The notes: generated from the sequence alone by a model not told the origin. Shown: positions 1-7,960, counted from the stretch's first letter. The stretch is DNA of 64,000 nucleotides from Brevibacillus_D fluminis_A (GCF_052072235.1 NZ_CM125436.1:62001-126000), one strand, 5' to 3'. Numbers and translations are program-made.

Positions 1-2
1 AC

Positions 3-62
3 GCGAAATATCCGTTTTTCATCAGACAGATGAAGCAAATTTGGTTCAAGATGGATGCGTAA
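3..62 (+). CDS. C-terminal end of a probable Gin (CsfB) anti-sigma factor, partial
   Basis: Only the last 19 codons lie in the window. They read AKYPFFIRQMKQIWFKMDA and then TAA, which resembles my memory of the C-terminus of Gin/CsfB (tyrosine, aromatic pair, basic helix, then Ile). Gin inhibits sigma-G and sigma-E during sporulation and has a zinc-binding Cys region, which would lie upstream of the window. In B. subtilis csfB also sits just upstream of the yaaO-tmk region. The call rests on a very short tail and on synteny. A hairpin terminator overlaps the stop codon. Confidence 0.45.
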   Translation, partial: AKYPFFIRQMKQIWFKMDA

Positions 63-101
63 ACGGTGGCATCGGCTAAACGGCTGATGCCCGTTTCCTT
101 T
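61..101 (+). terminator. Rho-independent terminator after the partial gin-like gene
   Basis: The arms AAACGG-TGGCATC (61-73) and GATGCC-CGTTT (86-96) pair with a two-base bulge and are followed by CCTTTT. The stem begins inside the TAA stop codon. It separates the gin-like gene from the decarboxylase operon. Confidence 0.6.
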
Positions 102-164
102 TAACAAGCCTGTCCGCGGCGTGTTACAATAGACCCACAACGAATAAAAGGACGTGACGCAGTA

Positions 165-1637
165 GTGGGACATCGGACAGATGCATTTTGGGAGCGGCAA
201 AAAAGGACGCCGTTGTATGACGCATTGGTCGCGCATCAAAAAAGCCGGCCGCACTCCTTTCACGTGCCCGGGCACAAATTCGGCGCCAGCTTTGATGAAG
301 TGGGCAAACATCGATTTGCCGATCTGCTCGCGCTGGATGTGACGGAAATTACAGGGATGGACGACCTGCATCAACCCGAAGGAGTGATCGCGGAGGCCCA
401 GAGGTTGGCTGCTGAGGCGTTTGGGGCGGATGAGACGCGTTTTCTCGTCGGCGGCAGCACAGCCGGCAACATGGCGTTGATCATGGCTGTCTGTAAGCCC
501 GGTGACAAGATCGTCGTGCAGCGCAATTGCCATAAGTCGGTGTATCATGGGCTGATGCTGGCGCGGGCCAATCCGATTTTCATCGTGCCTGCCGTCGATC
601 CCGATACGGGCGTGGCCGCCGGTTTGCGCCGCGAAGATGTCGAACGCGCGCTGCAAGCACATCCTGATGCAAAGGCGGTTTTCTTGACCAATCCTACCTA
701 CTACGGAATGGGCATCGACTTGGTCAAAATGGCGGCGGCCGTCCACCGGCACGACATTCCTCTGCTGGTCGATGAAGCGCACGGCGCGCATTATGGGTTC
801 CATCCAGCTCTGCCGCCTTCCGCCATGCAGTGCGGAGCGGATGCCGCCGTGCAGTCGACGCACAAAATGGCGACTTCCATGACCATGTCGTCCATGGTTC
901 ATATAAAAGGCACGCGGATCAACAGGCAGCGATTGAATCGGGCGTTGGCGATGATTCAATCATCCAGCCCATCCTATGTACTCATGGCTTCACTTGATCT
1001 GGCCAGACGACATACGATGTTGGAAATGGGCAAAGAAATCGATCGGGTGCTGCCGAGACTGACTTGGCTGCAGGAGCGTCTGTCTGACGTTCCGTGGCTC
1101 TTTGTTCCGGCGATGACCGATCATTACGTATACGCGACACGCGATCCGCTCAAGCTGCTGCTGTCATTGCGCACGAGCGACCTGAACGGATACCAGCTTC
1201 AGACACATTTCGAGAATCGCGGCGTTTTTCCCGAATTTGCACAATTAACGCATGTTCTGCTCGCGGCATCGACAGGAACTCGCGACGAAGATGTAGAACA
1301 AGTATGGAAATCGGTCGAGGCAATGTCGGCGCGCCCGCTGCGTGTCGAGCATGAGTGGACGCAGCCAGGCGTGTTGGCCTCCAGCTTCTTGCGCGAGCAG
1401 GTGATTGCCATGCACGAAGCTGTCGACCGGCCTCGCGAGCAGATCGCTCTGGAAGACGCGCAAGGACACATCTGCGCGGAAATGGTGATCCCTTATCCGC
1501 CGGGCATTCCGCTTCTTGTCCCGGGTGAACGGATTGACGAGCAAGTGTTGCAGCTTATTTCCAAGCTTCGCGACGGGGGCGCCAGATTTCACGGAGTGAA
1601 CGATCCGAGTCTTGCCAGCATCGAGATCATCGCATGA
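165..1637 (+). CDS. Orn/Lys/Arg decarboxylase family protein (YaaO/SpeA-like)
   Basis: A 490-aa PLP-dependent fold-type I amino-acid decarboxylase, close to the roughly 480-500 aa of the YaaO/SpeA subgroup that lacks the N-terminal wing domain. HVPGHKFG at residues 33-40 is the family N-terminal signature. The STHKM motif puts the PLP-binding lysine at about residue 234, and DEAHGAHYG precedes it. The C-terminal third matches the Orn/Lys/Arg decarboxylase C domain (PYPPGIPLLVPGE). The start is GTG, preceded by AAAAGGA; a TACAAT box at 125-130 could be its -10. The stop codon overlaps the first possible start of tmk. Whether the substrate is arginine, lysine or ornithine cannot be told from sequence alone. 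Confidence 0.88.
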   Translation: MGHRTDAFWERQKRTPLYDALVAHQKSRPHSFHVPGHKFGASFDEVGKHRFADLLALDVTEITGMDDLHQPEGVIAEAQRLAAEAFGADETRFLVGGSTAGNMALIMAVCKPGDKIVVQRNCHKSVYHGLMLARANPIFIVPAVDPDTGVAAGLRREDVERALQAHPDAKAVFLTNPTYYGMGIDLVKMAAAVHRHDIPLLVDEAHGAHYGFHPALPPSAMQCGADAAVQSTHKMATSMTMSSMVHIKGTRINRQRLNRALAMIQSSSPSYVLMASLDLARRHTMLEMGKEIDRVLPRLTWLQERLSDVPWLFVPAMTDHYVYATRDPLKLLLSLRTSDLNGYQLQTHFENRGVFPEFAQLTHVLLAASTGTRDEDVEQVWKSVEAMSARPLRVEHEWTQPGVLASSFLREQVIAMHEAVDRPREQIALEDAQGHICAEMVIPYPPGIPLLVPGERIDEQVLQLISKLRDGGARFHGVNDPSLASIEIIA

Positions 1638-1651
1638 GGGGGAACGCAATT

Positions 1652-2305
1652 TTGACAGGTTTATTCATCACCTTCGAAGGCCCGGATGGGGCTGGCAAAA
1701 CGACGCAGGTAAAGGCGTTTGCCGAAAAGCTCGCCAGCATGGGACACGAAGTGGTTCTGACAAGAGAGCCGGGGGGGACAGCGATCAGCGACAAAATCAG
1801 AAGCTTGATCCTGGACCCGGCGCATACAGAAATGGCCGATTCGGCCGAAGTGCTGCTTTACGCGGCTTCCCGCGCGCAGCATGTGCAAGAAAAAATCAAT
1901 CCCGCTTTGAACAGCGGCAAATTCGTCGTATGCGACCGATTTGTCGAAGCCAGCATCGCGTACCAGGGATATGGCCTGGAAATCGAGCTGGAGCAAATCA
2001 AACGAATCAATCAGTTTGCAACAGGCGGTCTGATTCCGGACCGGACTTATTTACTGGACCTTTCCGTAGCGGACGGGCGCGAACGACTGAAGGCGCGCAC
2101 CGGTCTGGACCGAATTGAGCAAAAGGGAGCCGCTTACCACGAGCGCGTCCGCCAAGGATTTCTGGAGATTGCCAAAGAGCATCCGCAGCGCATCCGCGTA
2201 ATCGATGCGAGTCGGTCGGTCGAGGAGATGGCCGAAGAGATTTTTGCAGATTTCACACGTTGGCTCACGGAAAAGAATGAACCTGTAACGAGACTGAAAG
2301 GGTGA
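1652..2305 (+). CDS. tmk: Thymidylate kinase
   Basis: Phosphorylates dTMP to dTDP in dTTP synthesis. The P-loop FEGPDGAGKTT is at residues 9-19, the DR motif in CDRFVEAS, and a lid region follows RTGLDRIEQ. I prefer the TTG at 1652 because GAGGGGGAA lies just upstream and the protein then begins with (M)TGLFITFEG, as in B. subtilis Tmk; an in-frame ATG at 1634 would add six residues and overlap the decarboxylase stop. Length is 217 aa against about 212 in relatives. It heads the conserved tmk-darA-holB-ricT-yabA run. Confidence 0.95.
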   Translation: MTGLFITFEGPDGAGKTTQVKAFAEKLASMGHEVVLTREPGGTAISDKIRSLILDPAHTEMADSAEVLLYAASRAQHVQEKINPALNSGKFVVCDRFVEASIAYQGYGLEIELEQIKRINQFATGGLIPDRTYLLDLSVADGRERLKARTGLDRIEQKGAAYHERVRQGFLEIAKEHPQRIRVIDASRSVEEMAEEIFADFTRWLTEKNEPVTRLKG

Positions 2306-2311
2306 GAGACT

Positions 2312-2641
2312 ATGAAAATGGTAATTGCCGTCGTCCAGGATAAAGATAGTGCACTGTTGTCCCAAACATTGGTGAAGCAAGGATTTCGCGCGACAAAGCT
2401 GGCGAGTACAGGCGGTTTTTTACGCGCAGGAAATACAACCTTTTTGATCGGTACCGATAACGAAAAAGTGCCGGATGTCATCGACATCATTCAAAAAAGC
2501 TGCAAATCGCGCAAGCAGATGGTTACACCTGTCTCGCCGCTTGGCAGCACGGTCGATTCTTTCATGCCGTACCCGATGGAAGTGCAAGTCGGCGGAGCGG
2601 CGGTATTCGTTTTGGATGTTCAGGATTTTCATTCCTTTTAA
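2312..2641 (+). CDS. darA: Cyclic-di-AMP receptor PII-like protein DarA (YaaQ)
   Basis: A 109-aa protein with a PII-like ferredoxin fold. The start MKMVIAVVQDKDS, the TGGFLRAGNTTF segment that shapes the ligand loop, and the C-terminal GGAAVFVLDV strand are typical of the DarA/PstA family, which binds c-di-AMP as a trimer. It lies 6 bp after tmk and 19 bp before holB. In B. subtilis yaaR stands between yaaQ and holB; there is no room for it here. The downstream partner of DarA is not established. Confidence 0.93.
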   Translation: MKMVIAVVQDKDSALLSQTLVKQGFRATKLASTGGFLRAGNTTFLIGTDNEKVPDVIDIIQKSCKSRKQMVTPVSPLGSTVDSFMPYPMEVQVGGAAVFVLDVQDFHSF

Positions 2642-2660
2642 AAAGTAGAGGTTACGAATC

Positions 2661-3641
2661 ATGACTTGGGACTCATTTACGGAGCAGCCGCGTGTGGCCG
2701 ATCTTCTGGCGGGAAGCTTGCGGCATGACCGTCTGGCCCATGCGTATTTGTTCGCCGGCCCCAAGGGTGTCGGCAAAAAGCGAATCGCCCTCCATTTGGC
2801 AAAAGCGATCTTTTGTGTCAATCTCTCTGCGGACGCTTGCGGCGCGTGTGTCCAATGCCGCCGCATCGACGCAGGGAATCATCCAGATGTTCACTATATC
2901 TCACCGGATGGTGCTTCGATTAAAATTGATCAAGTGCGGGCTTTGCAAAAAGAGATGGCGATGCGGGCCGTCGAATCGTCGCACAAAGTATACGTGATCG
3001 AGCATGTCGATAAAATGACGGTGCAGGCAGCCAACAGTTTGCTTAAATTTTTGGAAGAGCCGCCGGCAGGCGTCGTCGCGTTGCTTTTGACGGAGAATGC
3101 GCATTCGATTCTGCCGACGATTCTATCAAGATGCCAAACCATTTCGTTTGCCCCGCTGCAGCCGGAAGTGATCACGCAAAGGTTGATAGCGGAAGGAATC
3201 GCATCGGGTCTGGCGCAAGTGGCTTCCCAGATCACTGCCAATCTCGACGAGGCGCGTGTGCTTTGCCAATCAGATTGGTTTGCACAGCTAAGAAATGTAG
3301 TGATACAATTGACGCAGGAACTCAAACAGCGCAATTCACAGGCTCTGTTTACCATACAAGATTTGTTTTTGAAGCATGATAGATTTAAGGAGGCACTGCC
3401 CCTCTTTCTGGATTTGCTCATCCTTTGGCTGCGCGATATCTTGTACGTGCAAGCGGGCCGACAACAGCGTCTCATTAATGGCGACCAACAGGATGTGCTC
3501 CAAGGACAAGCTTTGATTTGGACCAAGTCGGAGCTCTTGCATGGAATCGAGTTGGTCATGGATACAAGAAATCGGATAGAGCGTAACGCTAATCCTCAAT
3601 TGGCGTTTGAGCGGTTGGTTCTCCAAATCCAGGAGGGATAA
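2661..3641 (+). CDS. holB: DNA polymerase III subunit delta prime
   Basis: Clamp-loader subunit of the replicative polymerase, 326 aa. GPKGVGKK (residues 33-40) is the P-loop. Cysteines C52, C60, C63 and C66 form the zinc module seen in clamp-loader ATPases. NSLLKFLEEPP and the SRC sensor motif (ILSRCQTI) follow. The C-terminal part is less conserved, as usual for delta prime. Start ATG has GTAGAGG upstream. Only 2 bp separate it from ricT, so the two are co-transcribed. Confidence 0.93.
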   Translation: MTWDSFTEQPRVADLLAGSLRHDRLAHAYLFAGPKGVGKKRIALHLAKAIFCVNLSADACGACVQCRRIDAGNHPDVHYISPDGASIKIDQVRALQKEMAMRAVESSHKVYVIEHVDKMTVQAANSLLKFLEEPPAGVVALLLTENAHSILPTILSRCQTISFAPLQPEVITQRLIAEGIASGLAQVASQITANLDEARVLCQSDWFAQLRNVVIQLTQELKQRNSQALFTIQDLFLKHDRFKEALPLFLDLLILWLRDILYVQAGRQQRLINGDQQDVLQGQALIWTKSELLHGIELVMDTRNRIERNANPQLAFERLVLQIQEG

Positions 3642-3643
3642 CC

Positions 3644-4456
3644 TTGTATGAGGTCGTAGGCGTCCGCTTTAAAAAGGCGGGCAAAATATATTATTTTGAC
3701 CCTGAACAACTTCCTGTCGAGAAAGACCAGCACGTGATTGTGGAGACAGCGAGAGGGATCGAGTACGGCAAGGTCGTGATTGGACGCAAGACAGTGGCGG
3801 ATACCGATGTCGTTCTACCGCTGAAGAAAGTCATCCGCATTGCAGACACAACGGACGCAAGACAGGTCGATGAAAATAAAGCAGCAGCGAAGAATGCTTT
3901 TTCCGTTTGCCAGACCAAAATAAAAGAGCACAATCTTGAGATGAAGCTGGTCGATGTCGAATACACCTTTGACCGGAACAAGATCATCTTTTACTTTACT
4001 GCAGATGGCCGCGTGGATTTTCGCGAGCTGGTCAAAGATTTGGCTTCCGTGTTCCGCACCCGAATCGAACTGCGTCAGATCGGCGTGCGCGACGAGGCAA
4101 AAATGCTCGGAGGGATCGGCCCCTGCGGTCGCTTGCTGTGCTGCTCCACTTTTTTGGGCGATTTCGAGCCTGTTTCCATCAAGATGGCGAAGGACCAGAG
4201 CCTTTCGCTCAATCCGGCGAAAATCTCCGGGTTATGCGGCCGCTTGATGTGCTGCTTGAAGTACGAAAACGATAATTATGAAGGCACCAAGGATGAGATG
4301 CCGGAAATCGGGCTGAGCGTCGGAACGCCGATGGGGCTTGGCAAAGTAGTGGGCGTCAACATCCTTGAGAATTCGGTGCAGGTCGAGCTGTTTGAAGCAG
4401 GCCGTGTCATGGAGTTTTCCCTCGACGAAATTACCACCGGATATGCGGTTGGCTAA
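3644..4456 (+). CDS. ricT: RicT (YaaT), iron-sulfur subunit of the RicAFT complex
   Basis: A 270-aa PSP1-domain protein. With RicA (YmcA) and RicF (YlbF) it forms a complex carrying [4Fe-4S] clusters that promotes Y-dependent mRNA maturation and affects the Spo0A phosphorelay, competence and biofilm formation in B. subtilis. The cysteine motifs GPCGRLLCC and GLCGRLMCC (roughly residues 160-206) are intact. The start is TTG at 3644, exactly after AGGAGGG (3631-3637), which gives the conserved N-terminus MYEVVGVRFKKAG. Confidence 0.94.
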   Translation: MYEVVGVRFKKAGKIYYFDPEQLPVEKDQHVIVETARGIEYGKVVIGRKTVADTDVVLPLKKVIRIADTTDARQVDENKAAAKNAFSVCQTKIKEHNLEMKLVDVEYTFDRNKIIFYFTADGRVDFRELVKDLASVFRTRIELRQIGVRDEAKMLGGIGPCGRLLCCSTFLGDFEPVSIKMAKDQSLSLNPAKISGLCGRLMCCLKYENDNYEGTKDEMPEIGLSVGTPMGLGKVVGVNILENSVQVELFEAGRVMEFSLDEITTGYAVG

Positions 4457-4497
4457 AGTAACGCTTGACGATCGGTAAGCGGGGAAGAGGTGGAGAA

Positions 4498-4893
4498 GTG
4501 GATCGACGTGATATCTTCGTCAAGATGGCGAGTATCGAAGAGAGAATCGGCGCTTTGTATCGGGAAATAGGCGAGTTAACAGATGTCGTTGTCGCCTTGA
4601 TAGAAGAAAACGGACAATTGCTTGTAGAAAACGAACACCTGCGCAACCGTTTGGATAAGCAGCAGCCAACACAACGCGCACAGACAAGCAAACCGTCCAG
4701 AACGGCGACCCATGCCGCCGCCACGCTGTCGAAGCAGCAAAAAGTGGTTGGCGAAGGTTACGATAACTTGGCCAGGCTGTATGCGGAAGGCTTCCACATT
4801 TGCAATGTGCATTTCGGCAGCCTCCGTAAAGAAAAGGAAGATTGCCTGTTTTGCCTCTCGCTCTTGAGCGGCGGAGGAAGCAACCATAAGTAA
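4498..4893 (+). CDS. yabA: Replication initiation control protein YabA
   Basis: Negative regulator of DnaA that bridges DnaA and the DnaN clamp. The N-terminal half is a leucine-zipper-like coiled coil (EERIGALYREIGEL onwards); the C-terminus carries the zinc motif HICNVH...CLFC next to the conserved GYDNLARLYAEGFH. I place the start at the GTG at 4498 because AAGAGGTGGAG precedes it and the protein then starts VDRRDIF, as in relatives; the frame stays open back to a TTG at 4465. Length is 131 aa against 119 in B. subtilis. A terminator follows directly. Confidence 0.92.
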   Translation: MDRRDIFVKMASIEERIGALYREIGELTDVVVALIEENGQLLVENEHLRNRLDKQQPTQRAQTSKPSRTATHAAATLSKQQKVVGEGYDNLARLYAEGFHICNVHFGSLRKEKEDCLFCLSLLSGGGSNHK

Positions 4894-4902
4894 GCAAGTA
4901 GC

Positions 4903-4938
4903 GCGACCTGACCTTTGTGTAAAGGCAGGTCGCTTTTT
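4903..4938 (+). terminator. Rho-independent terminator after yabA
   Basis: GCGACCTG at 4903-4910 pairs with CAGGTCGC at 4926-4933 (the inner CCTTT/AAAGG extends the stem), followed by TTTTT. It marks the end of the tmk-yabA transcription unit, although readthrough into trmN6 only 45 bp later is possible. Confidence 0.8.
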
Positions 4939-4983
4939 CAAATAGCGGATCATTCAAGAGGAAAAAGGAGCAAGAGAGCAGCG

Positions 4984-5751
4984 ATGGAAGCAAGCAGGCA
5001 AGTCCCTTTGTACGAAACGGAACGTATCGACGATTTATTGACCCACGATTTGAAAATCATCCAAAGCCATGAAGTCTTTTGCTTTTCCATGGATGCAGTC
5101 TTGTTGGCTCGCTTTGCCTCTGTGCCGAAGCGGGGGAAAGTGGTCGATCTGTGCACAGGGAACGGGGCGATTCCGCTGATTATGAGCACGCGAACGCCAG
5201 AGGCCGTGTTCGATTGCGTTGAAATTCAGGAAAGACTGTATGATATGGCCAAGCGGAATATGGAGCTGAACAGCCTCTCACACCGAATTCATCTGCACCA
5301 TGGCGATGTGAAGAACGCCGTAGAGCTGTTGGGGCATGGCTGCTATGACCTGATTACGTGCAACCCTCCCTATATGCCGGCAACCAGCGGCGAAAAAAAC
5401 ATAAATGAGCACAAGGCGCTTGCCCGCCACGAGATTTTGCTGAATCTGGAGGATGTCATCCGGGTCAGCAGCCGACTGGCGAAAAACGGGGGGAAAATCG
5501 CGCTGGTGCATCGGGCGACGCGCCTGATCGATATTATTACGTTGATGCGCCAATACGATGTAGAGCCGAAACGAATGCGTCTGGTTCATCCCCGGCGCGA
5601 CGCCGAGCCAAACATGGTGCTGATCGAAGGGATGAAAGGCGGGAAGCCGGAGCTGCGAATTCAGCCGCCGCTGGTGGTGTATGAGCAGGGAGAGGAATAC
5701 TGTGAGGAATTGTACGAAATGTATTACGGAAAGCGAGATTCCCTTGCATAA
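4984..5751 (+). CDS. trmN6: tRNA1(Val) (adenine(37)-N6)-methyltransferase-like protein (YabB/TrmN6)
   Basis: SAM-dependent methyltransferase of 255 aa. VVDLCTGNGAIPL is the SAM-binding motif I, and NPPYM at about residues 127-131 is motif IV of N6-adenine methyltransferases. In E. coli the family modifies A37 of tRNA-Val. I chose ATG 4984 (MEASRQVPLYETERID) because the family N-terminus starts there and AAAAGGAG lies upstream, though the spacing is long. The 3' end overlaps the start of yazA. Confidence 0.88.
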   Translation: MEASRQVPLYETERIDDLLTHDLKIIQSHEVFCFSMDAVLLARFASVPKRGKVVDLCTGNGAIPLIMSTRTPEAVFDCVEIQERLYDMAKRNMELNSLSHRIHLHHGDVKNAVELLGHGCYDLITCNPPYMPATSGEKNINEHKALARHEILLNLEDVIRVSSRLAKNGGKIALVHRATRLIDIITLMRQYDVEPKRMRLVHPRRDAEPNMVLIEGMKGGKPELRIQPPLVVYEQGEEYCEELYEMYYGKRDSLA

Positions 5752-6028
5752 AGGGCATTTTGTCTACATATTGCTTTGTGCAGACGGATCGCTCTATACC
5801 GGATACACAACGGAGCCAAAGCGGCGGCTGCGCCAGCATGAAGAAGGCAAAGGGGCGAAATATACCCGCGGCCGCGGTCCGTTTCAGTTGGTCTATTTGG
5901 AGGAAGGCAGCGACCGTTCCTGGGGGCTATGCCGTGAAGAGGCAATCAAGAGGCTGAGCCGCGAAAAAAAGGAATGGTTGATAAAGGAAGGTGGCACACG
6001 TGGGCGTGCAAGTGCAGAAAAGCTTTGA
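5744..6028 (+). CDS. yazA: GIY-YIG nuclease-fold protein YazA (UPF0213)
   Basis: A small single-domain GIY-YIG protein (94 aa from TTG 5744). The motif is VYILLC...YTGYTT, followed by the conserved Arg of RRLRQHEEGKGAKYTRG. The start is uncertain: TTG 5744 gives (M)HKGHFVYILLC and matches the length of B. subtilis YazA (99 aa); a more distant ATG at 5681 lies deep inside trmN6. The gene overlaps trmN6 by 8 bases and rsmI by 29 bases, so the three are translationally coupled. The biological substrate is not known. Confidence 0.85.
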   Translation: MHKGHFVYILLCADGSLYTGYTTEPKRRLRQHEEGKGAKYTRGRGPFQLVYLEEGSDRSWGLCREEAIKRLSREKKEWLIKEGGTRGRASAEKL

Positions 6029-6887
6029 AAAGGAGCGGCAGAGCGGCGTGCTGTATCTGGTTGCCACACCGATCGGCAACCTGGACGATATGACCGTTCG
6101 GGCGTTGAATACATTAAAAGAGGTCGATGTGATCGCTTGCGAAGATACTCGTCAAACCCGCAAGCTGCTCAATCACTTTGAAATCGACAAACGGTTGGTC
6201 AGCTATCATGAGCATAACAAGGAGACGAGCGGCAACGGGCTGCTGCAATGGCTGGCTGAGGGCAAGCAGATCGCGCTGGTCAGCGATGCGGGGCTTCCGG
6301 CCATTTCAGATCCGGGCGCGGATCTCGTGCGCGATGCGGTTTCCGCAGGGTATGCGGTCGTACCGATCCCTGGAGCGAATGCGGCGCTGTCTGCGCTCAT
6401 TTCATCAGGGCTGCCGACAGAGCGATTTTTGTTCGTCGGGTTTTTGCCGCGCGACAAAAAGGAGCGGGAGAAGGAGTTAAAGCGGTTGAGCTTCTACCCC
6501 GAAACGCTTCTGTTTTATGAAGCGCCGCATCGGATTGCCAAAACGCTCGGTGCCATGCGGGAAGTATGGGGAGAACGCCAAGCGGTACTGGCGCGCGAAT
6601 TGACGAAACGGTATGAGGAGTTCGTGCGCGGGACATTGGGCGAACTGCTTGATTGGGTAGAGTCCGGCGAAGTGAGAGGCGAGTTCTGCATCGTGGTGGA
6701 AGGCGTTACGGAAACGCTCGAGCCTGTCAGGGAAGCGGACGTATGGTGGAGCGATATGACCTTGAACGAGCATGTCGAGCACTATGTGGCGAACGGCATG
6801 ACAACAAAGGACGCGATCAAGACGACTGCAGATGACAGAGGTATGGCGAAGCGCGAAGTGTACAAACTGTACCACAGCGAAGAATGA
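6000..6887 (+). CDS. rsmI: 16S rRNA (cytidine(1402)-2'-O)-methyltransferase RsmI
   Basis: Tetrapyrrole-methylase-fold enzyme of 295 aa that methylates C1402 of 16S rRNA. Recognisable are LYLVATPIGNLDDMT at the N-terminus, CEDTRQTRKLL, and SDAGLPAISDPGADLV. I chose GTG 6000, 8 bases after AAGGAAGG; an in-frame GTG at 5991 sits inside that Shine-Dalgarno sequence. The gene is the last of the trmN6-yazA-rsmI unit and runs into a bidirectional terminator shared with abrB. Confidence 0.93.
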   Translation: MGVQVQKSFEKERQSGVLYLVATPIGNLDDMTVRALNTLKEVDVIACEDTRQTRKLLNHFEIDKRLVSYHEHNKETSGNGLLQWLAEGKQIALVSDAGLPAISDPGADLVRDAVSAGYAVVPIPGANAALSALISSGLPTERFLFVGFLPRDKKEREKELKRLSFYPETLLFYEAPHRIAKTLGAMREVWGERQAVLARELTKRYEEFVRGTLGELLDWVESGEVRGEFCIVVEGVTETLEPVREADVWWSDMTLNEHVEHYVANGMTTKDAIKTTADDRGMAKREVYKLYHSEE

Positions 6888-6891
6888 AACA

Positions 6892-6940
6892 AAAGACCGT
6901 CAACGCTTGTCCCAAAAGGGAGCGCTGGCGGTCTTTCTCT
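6892..6940. terminator. Bidirectional terminator between rsmI and abrB
   Basis: AAAGACCG (6892-6899) pairs with CGGTCTTT (6929-6936), with inner pairing CGCT/AGCG. T-rich sequence lies on both sides, so it can serve convergent rsmI (+) and abrB (-). Confidence 0.75.
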
Positions 6941-6951
6941 ATGTGAAAAGC

Positions 6952-7218
6952 TTATTTTACAGCCTTTTCGTTCAACAGTTCAGCCAGTTCGCGGACGCAT
7001 TCTTTGCTGATCATTTTGCCTTTGTAGTAAACCAAGTCTTCTGCGTTGCCGCTGAAAATACATGCAGGTTCATATTTTTTCAGGATAATGCGCTCACCAT
7101 CAACAAAAATTTCCAAAGCGTCTTTCTCAGCGATGCCCAGAGTGCGGCGGAGTTCAATTGGAATCACCACGCGACCCAATTCGTCAACTTTACGTACAAT
7201 CCCAGTAGATTTCAACAT
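6952..7218 (-). CDS. abrB: Transition-state regulator AbrB
   Basis: An 88-aa DNA-binding protein with the swapped-hairpin AbrB domain at the N-terminus (TGIVRKVDELGRVVIP, then LRRTLGIAEKDALEIF). In Bacilli it represses stationary-phase genes during growth and is itself repressed by Spo0A~P. The start ATG is preceded by GGAGGAG on the minus strand. A strong sigma-A-type promoter and an adjacent 0A-like box lie upstream. It faces rsmI and diverges from metS, the same order as in B. subtilis. Confidence 0.95.
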   Translation of the reverse strand: MLKSTGIVRKVDELGRVVIPIELRRTLGIAEKDALEIFVDGERIILKKYEPACIFSGNAEDLVYYKGKMISKECVRELAELLNEKAVK

Positions 7219-7282
7219 TTTTTGTCTCCTCCCTAAAGTAGCAATGTTTTATGAAAATCTCTTACTCTTTTTATCGTCAATA

Positions 7283-7333
7283 TTCGACAATTTACTTCTT
7301 TTTCATCATACCAACGATTCCCAAAGGTGTCAA
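7283..7333 (-). promoter_or_regulatory. abrB sigma-A-type promoter with adjacent Spo0A box
   Basis: On the minus strand TTGACA (complement of 7328-7333), a 17-bp spacer and TATGAT (complement of 7305-7310) form a near-consensus promoter. TTGTCGAA (complement of 7283-7290) lies about 15 bases downstream of the -10, near the expected +10 position. In B. subtilis 0A boxes also lie just downstream of the abrB start site, where Spo0A~P blocks transcription. The boxes are seen; Spo0A binding is inferred. Confidence 0.75.
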
Positions 7334-7506
7334 TATATTATTTACAGTTATTAGAATATTAGGATGTTCCTATCTGCGCTATCTTTTCGTTAGTTTTGAT
7401 AACTACAATAACTCATCAGGTTATTCGCTGTCTATAGCAGATGATTTAACAGGGGGCGGATTTTTCAATAAAAGGTATTTTACTATAAAAAATAGGTTTG
7501 TATGTT

Positions 7507-7556
7507 TTTGTCGATTCGACACGATTTGTCGAATAATATTTTTGTTCGTTCGACAA
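7507..7556. promoter_or_regulatory. Cluster of Spo0A-box-like sequences between abrB and metS
   Basis: Within 50 bp there are TTTGTCGA (7507-7514), TTCGACA (7515-7521), TTTGTCGAA (7525-7533) and TTCGACAA (7549-7556), in alternating orientation. All match the core TGTCGAA of the 0A box. They lie about 175 bp upstream of the abrB promoter and 35-80 bp upstream of the predicted metS promoter. Which of the two they serve is open. Confidence 0.6.
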
Positions 7557-7588
7557 GAAAATTGGGATGAAAGTCTGTGCATCTTGCG

Positions 7589-7616
7589 TTTACAAAGGCA
7601 AAAGTTCGTGTAAAAT
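7589..7616 (+). promoter_or_regulatory. Predicted metS leader promoter
   Basis: TTTACA (7589-7594), 16-bp spacer, TAAAAT (7611-7616). It would start the transcript just before the T-box stem I at about 7636. Confidence 0.6.
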
Positions 7617-7635
7617 AAAAACTGTAATGTTTTTC

Positions 7636-7931
7636 CCGATATGACCACAAATGACGATGACGGGAAGAGTAAGCTTGGCAGTCTTATCAAAAGAGAGCCG
7701 GGTCAGGTGAAAGCCGGCATAAGACGACAGCTGAAGATGGCCCCTGAGTTATTGCATGTGAGCCGGCAGCTAGCACAGCATTGAGCTGCAATCGGTAAGC
7801 GCGCAACGTATTCCTGCGTTACAGGAGGGTCCGTAGTGACTTGTCGAGTCCGTCTTTGCGAAAGGACGGAAAATTTGGGTGGTACCGCGAGATAACAGCT
7901 CGTCCCAATGGGGATCGGCTGTTTTTTTATT
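7636..7931 (+). promoter_or_regulatory. T-box riboswitch, methionine type, upstream of metS
   Basis: The T-box core TGGGTGGTACCGCG sits at 7876-7889. Stem I features are present: GGGAAGAGTAAGC near 7662-7674 and AGAGAGCCGGG in the distal part. ATG at 7737-7739, in the sequence GAAGATGGCC, is in the position expected for the specifier codon and reads methionine, in line with the downstream gene. The terminator stem AACAGC/GCTGTT (7894-7922) ends in a T run. Uncharged tRNA-Met is expected to stabilise the antiterminator and allow metS transcription. Confidence 0.9.
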
Positions 7932-7960
7932 TTACCCATCACGTAAGGAGGCGTTTTTTC

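Noticed and set aside
4465..4497. Longer N-terminus for YabA
   Set aside because: The extension reads basic, glycine-rich residues not seen in the family, and it would translate the ribosome binding site of the GTG at 4498.
7251..7613. A 120-codon plus-strand frame in the abrB-metS gap
   Set aside because: The region is AT-rich regulatory DNA with the abrB promoter and 0A boxes; the translation is low-complexity and phenylalanine-rich and no ribosome site precedes it.
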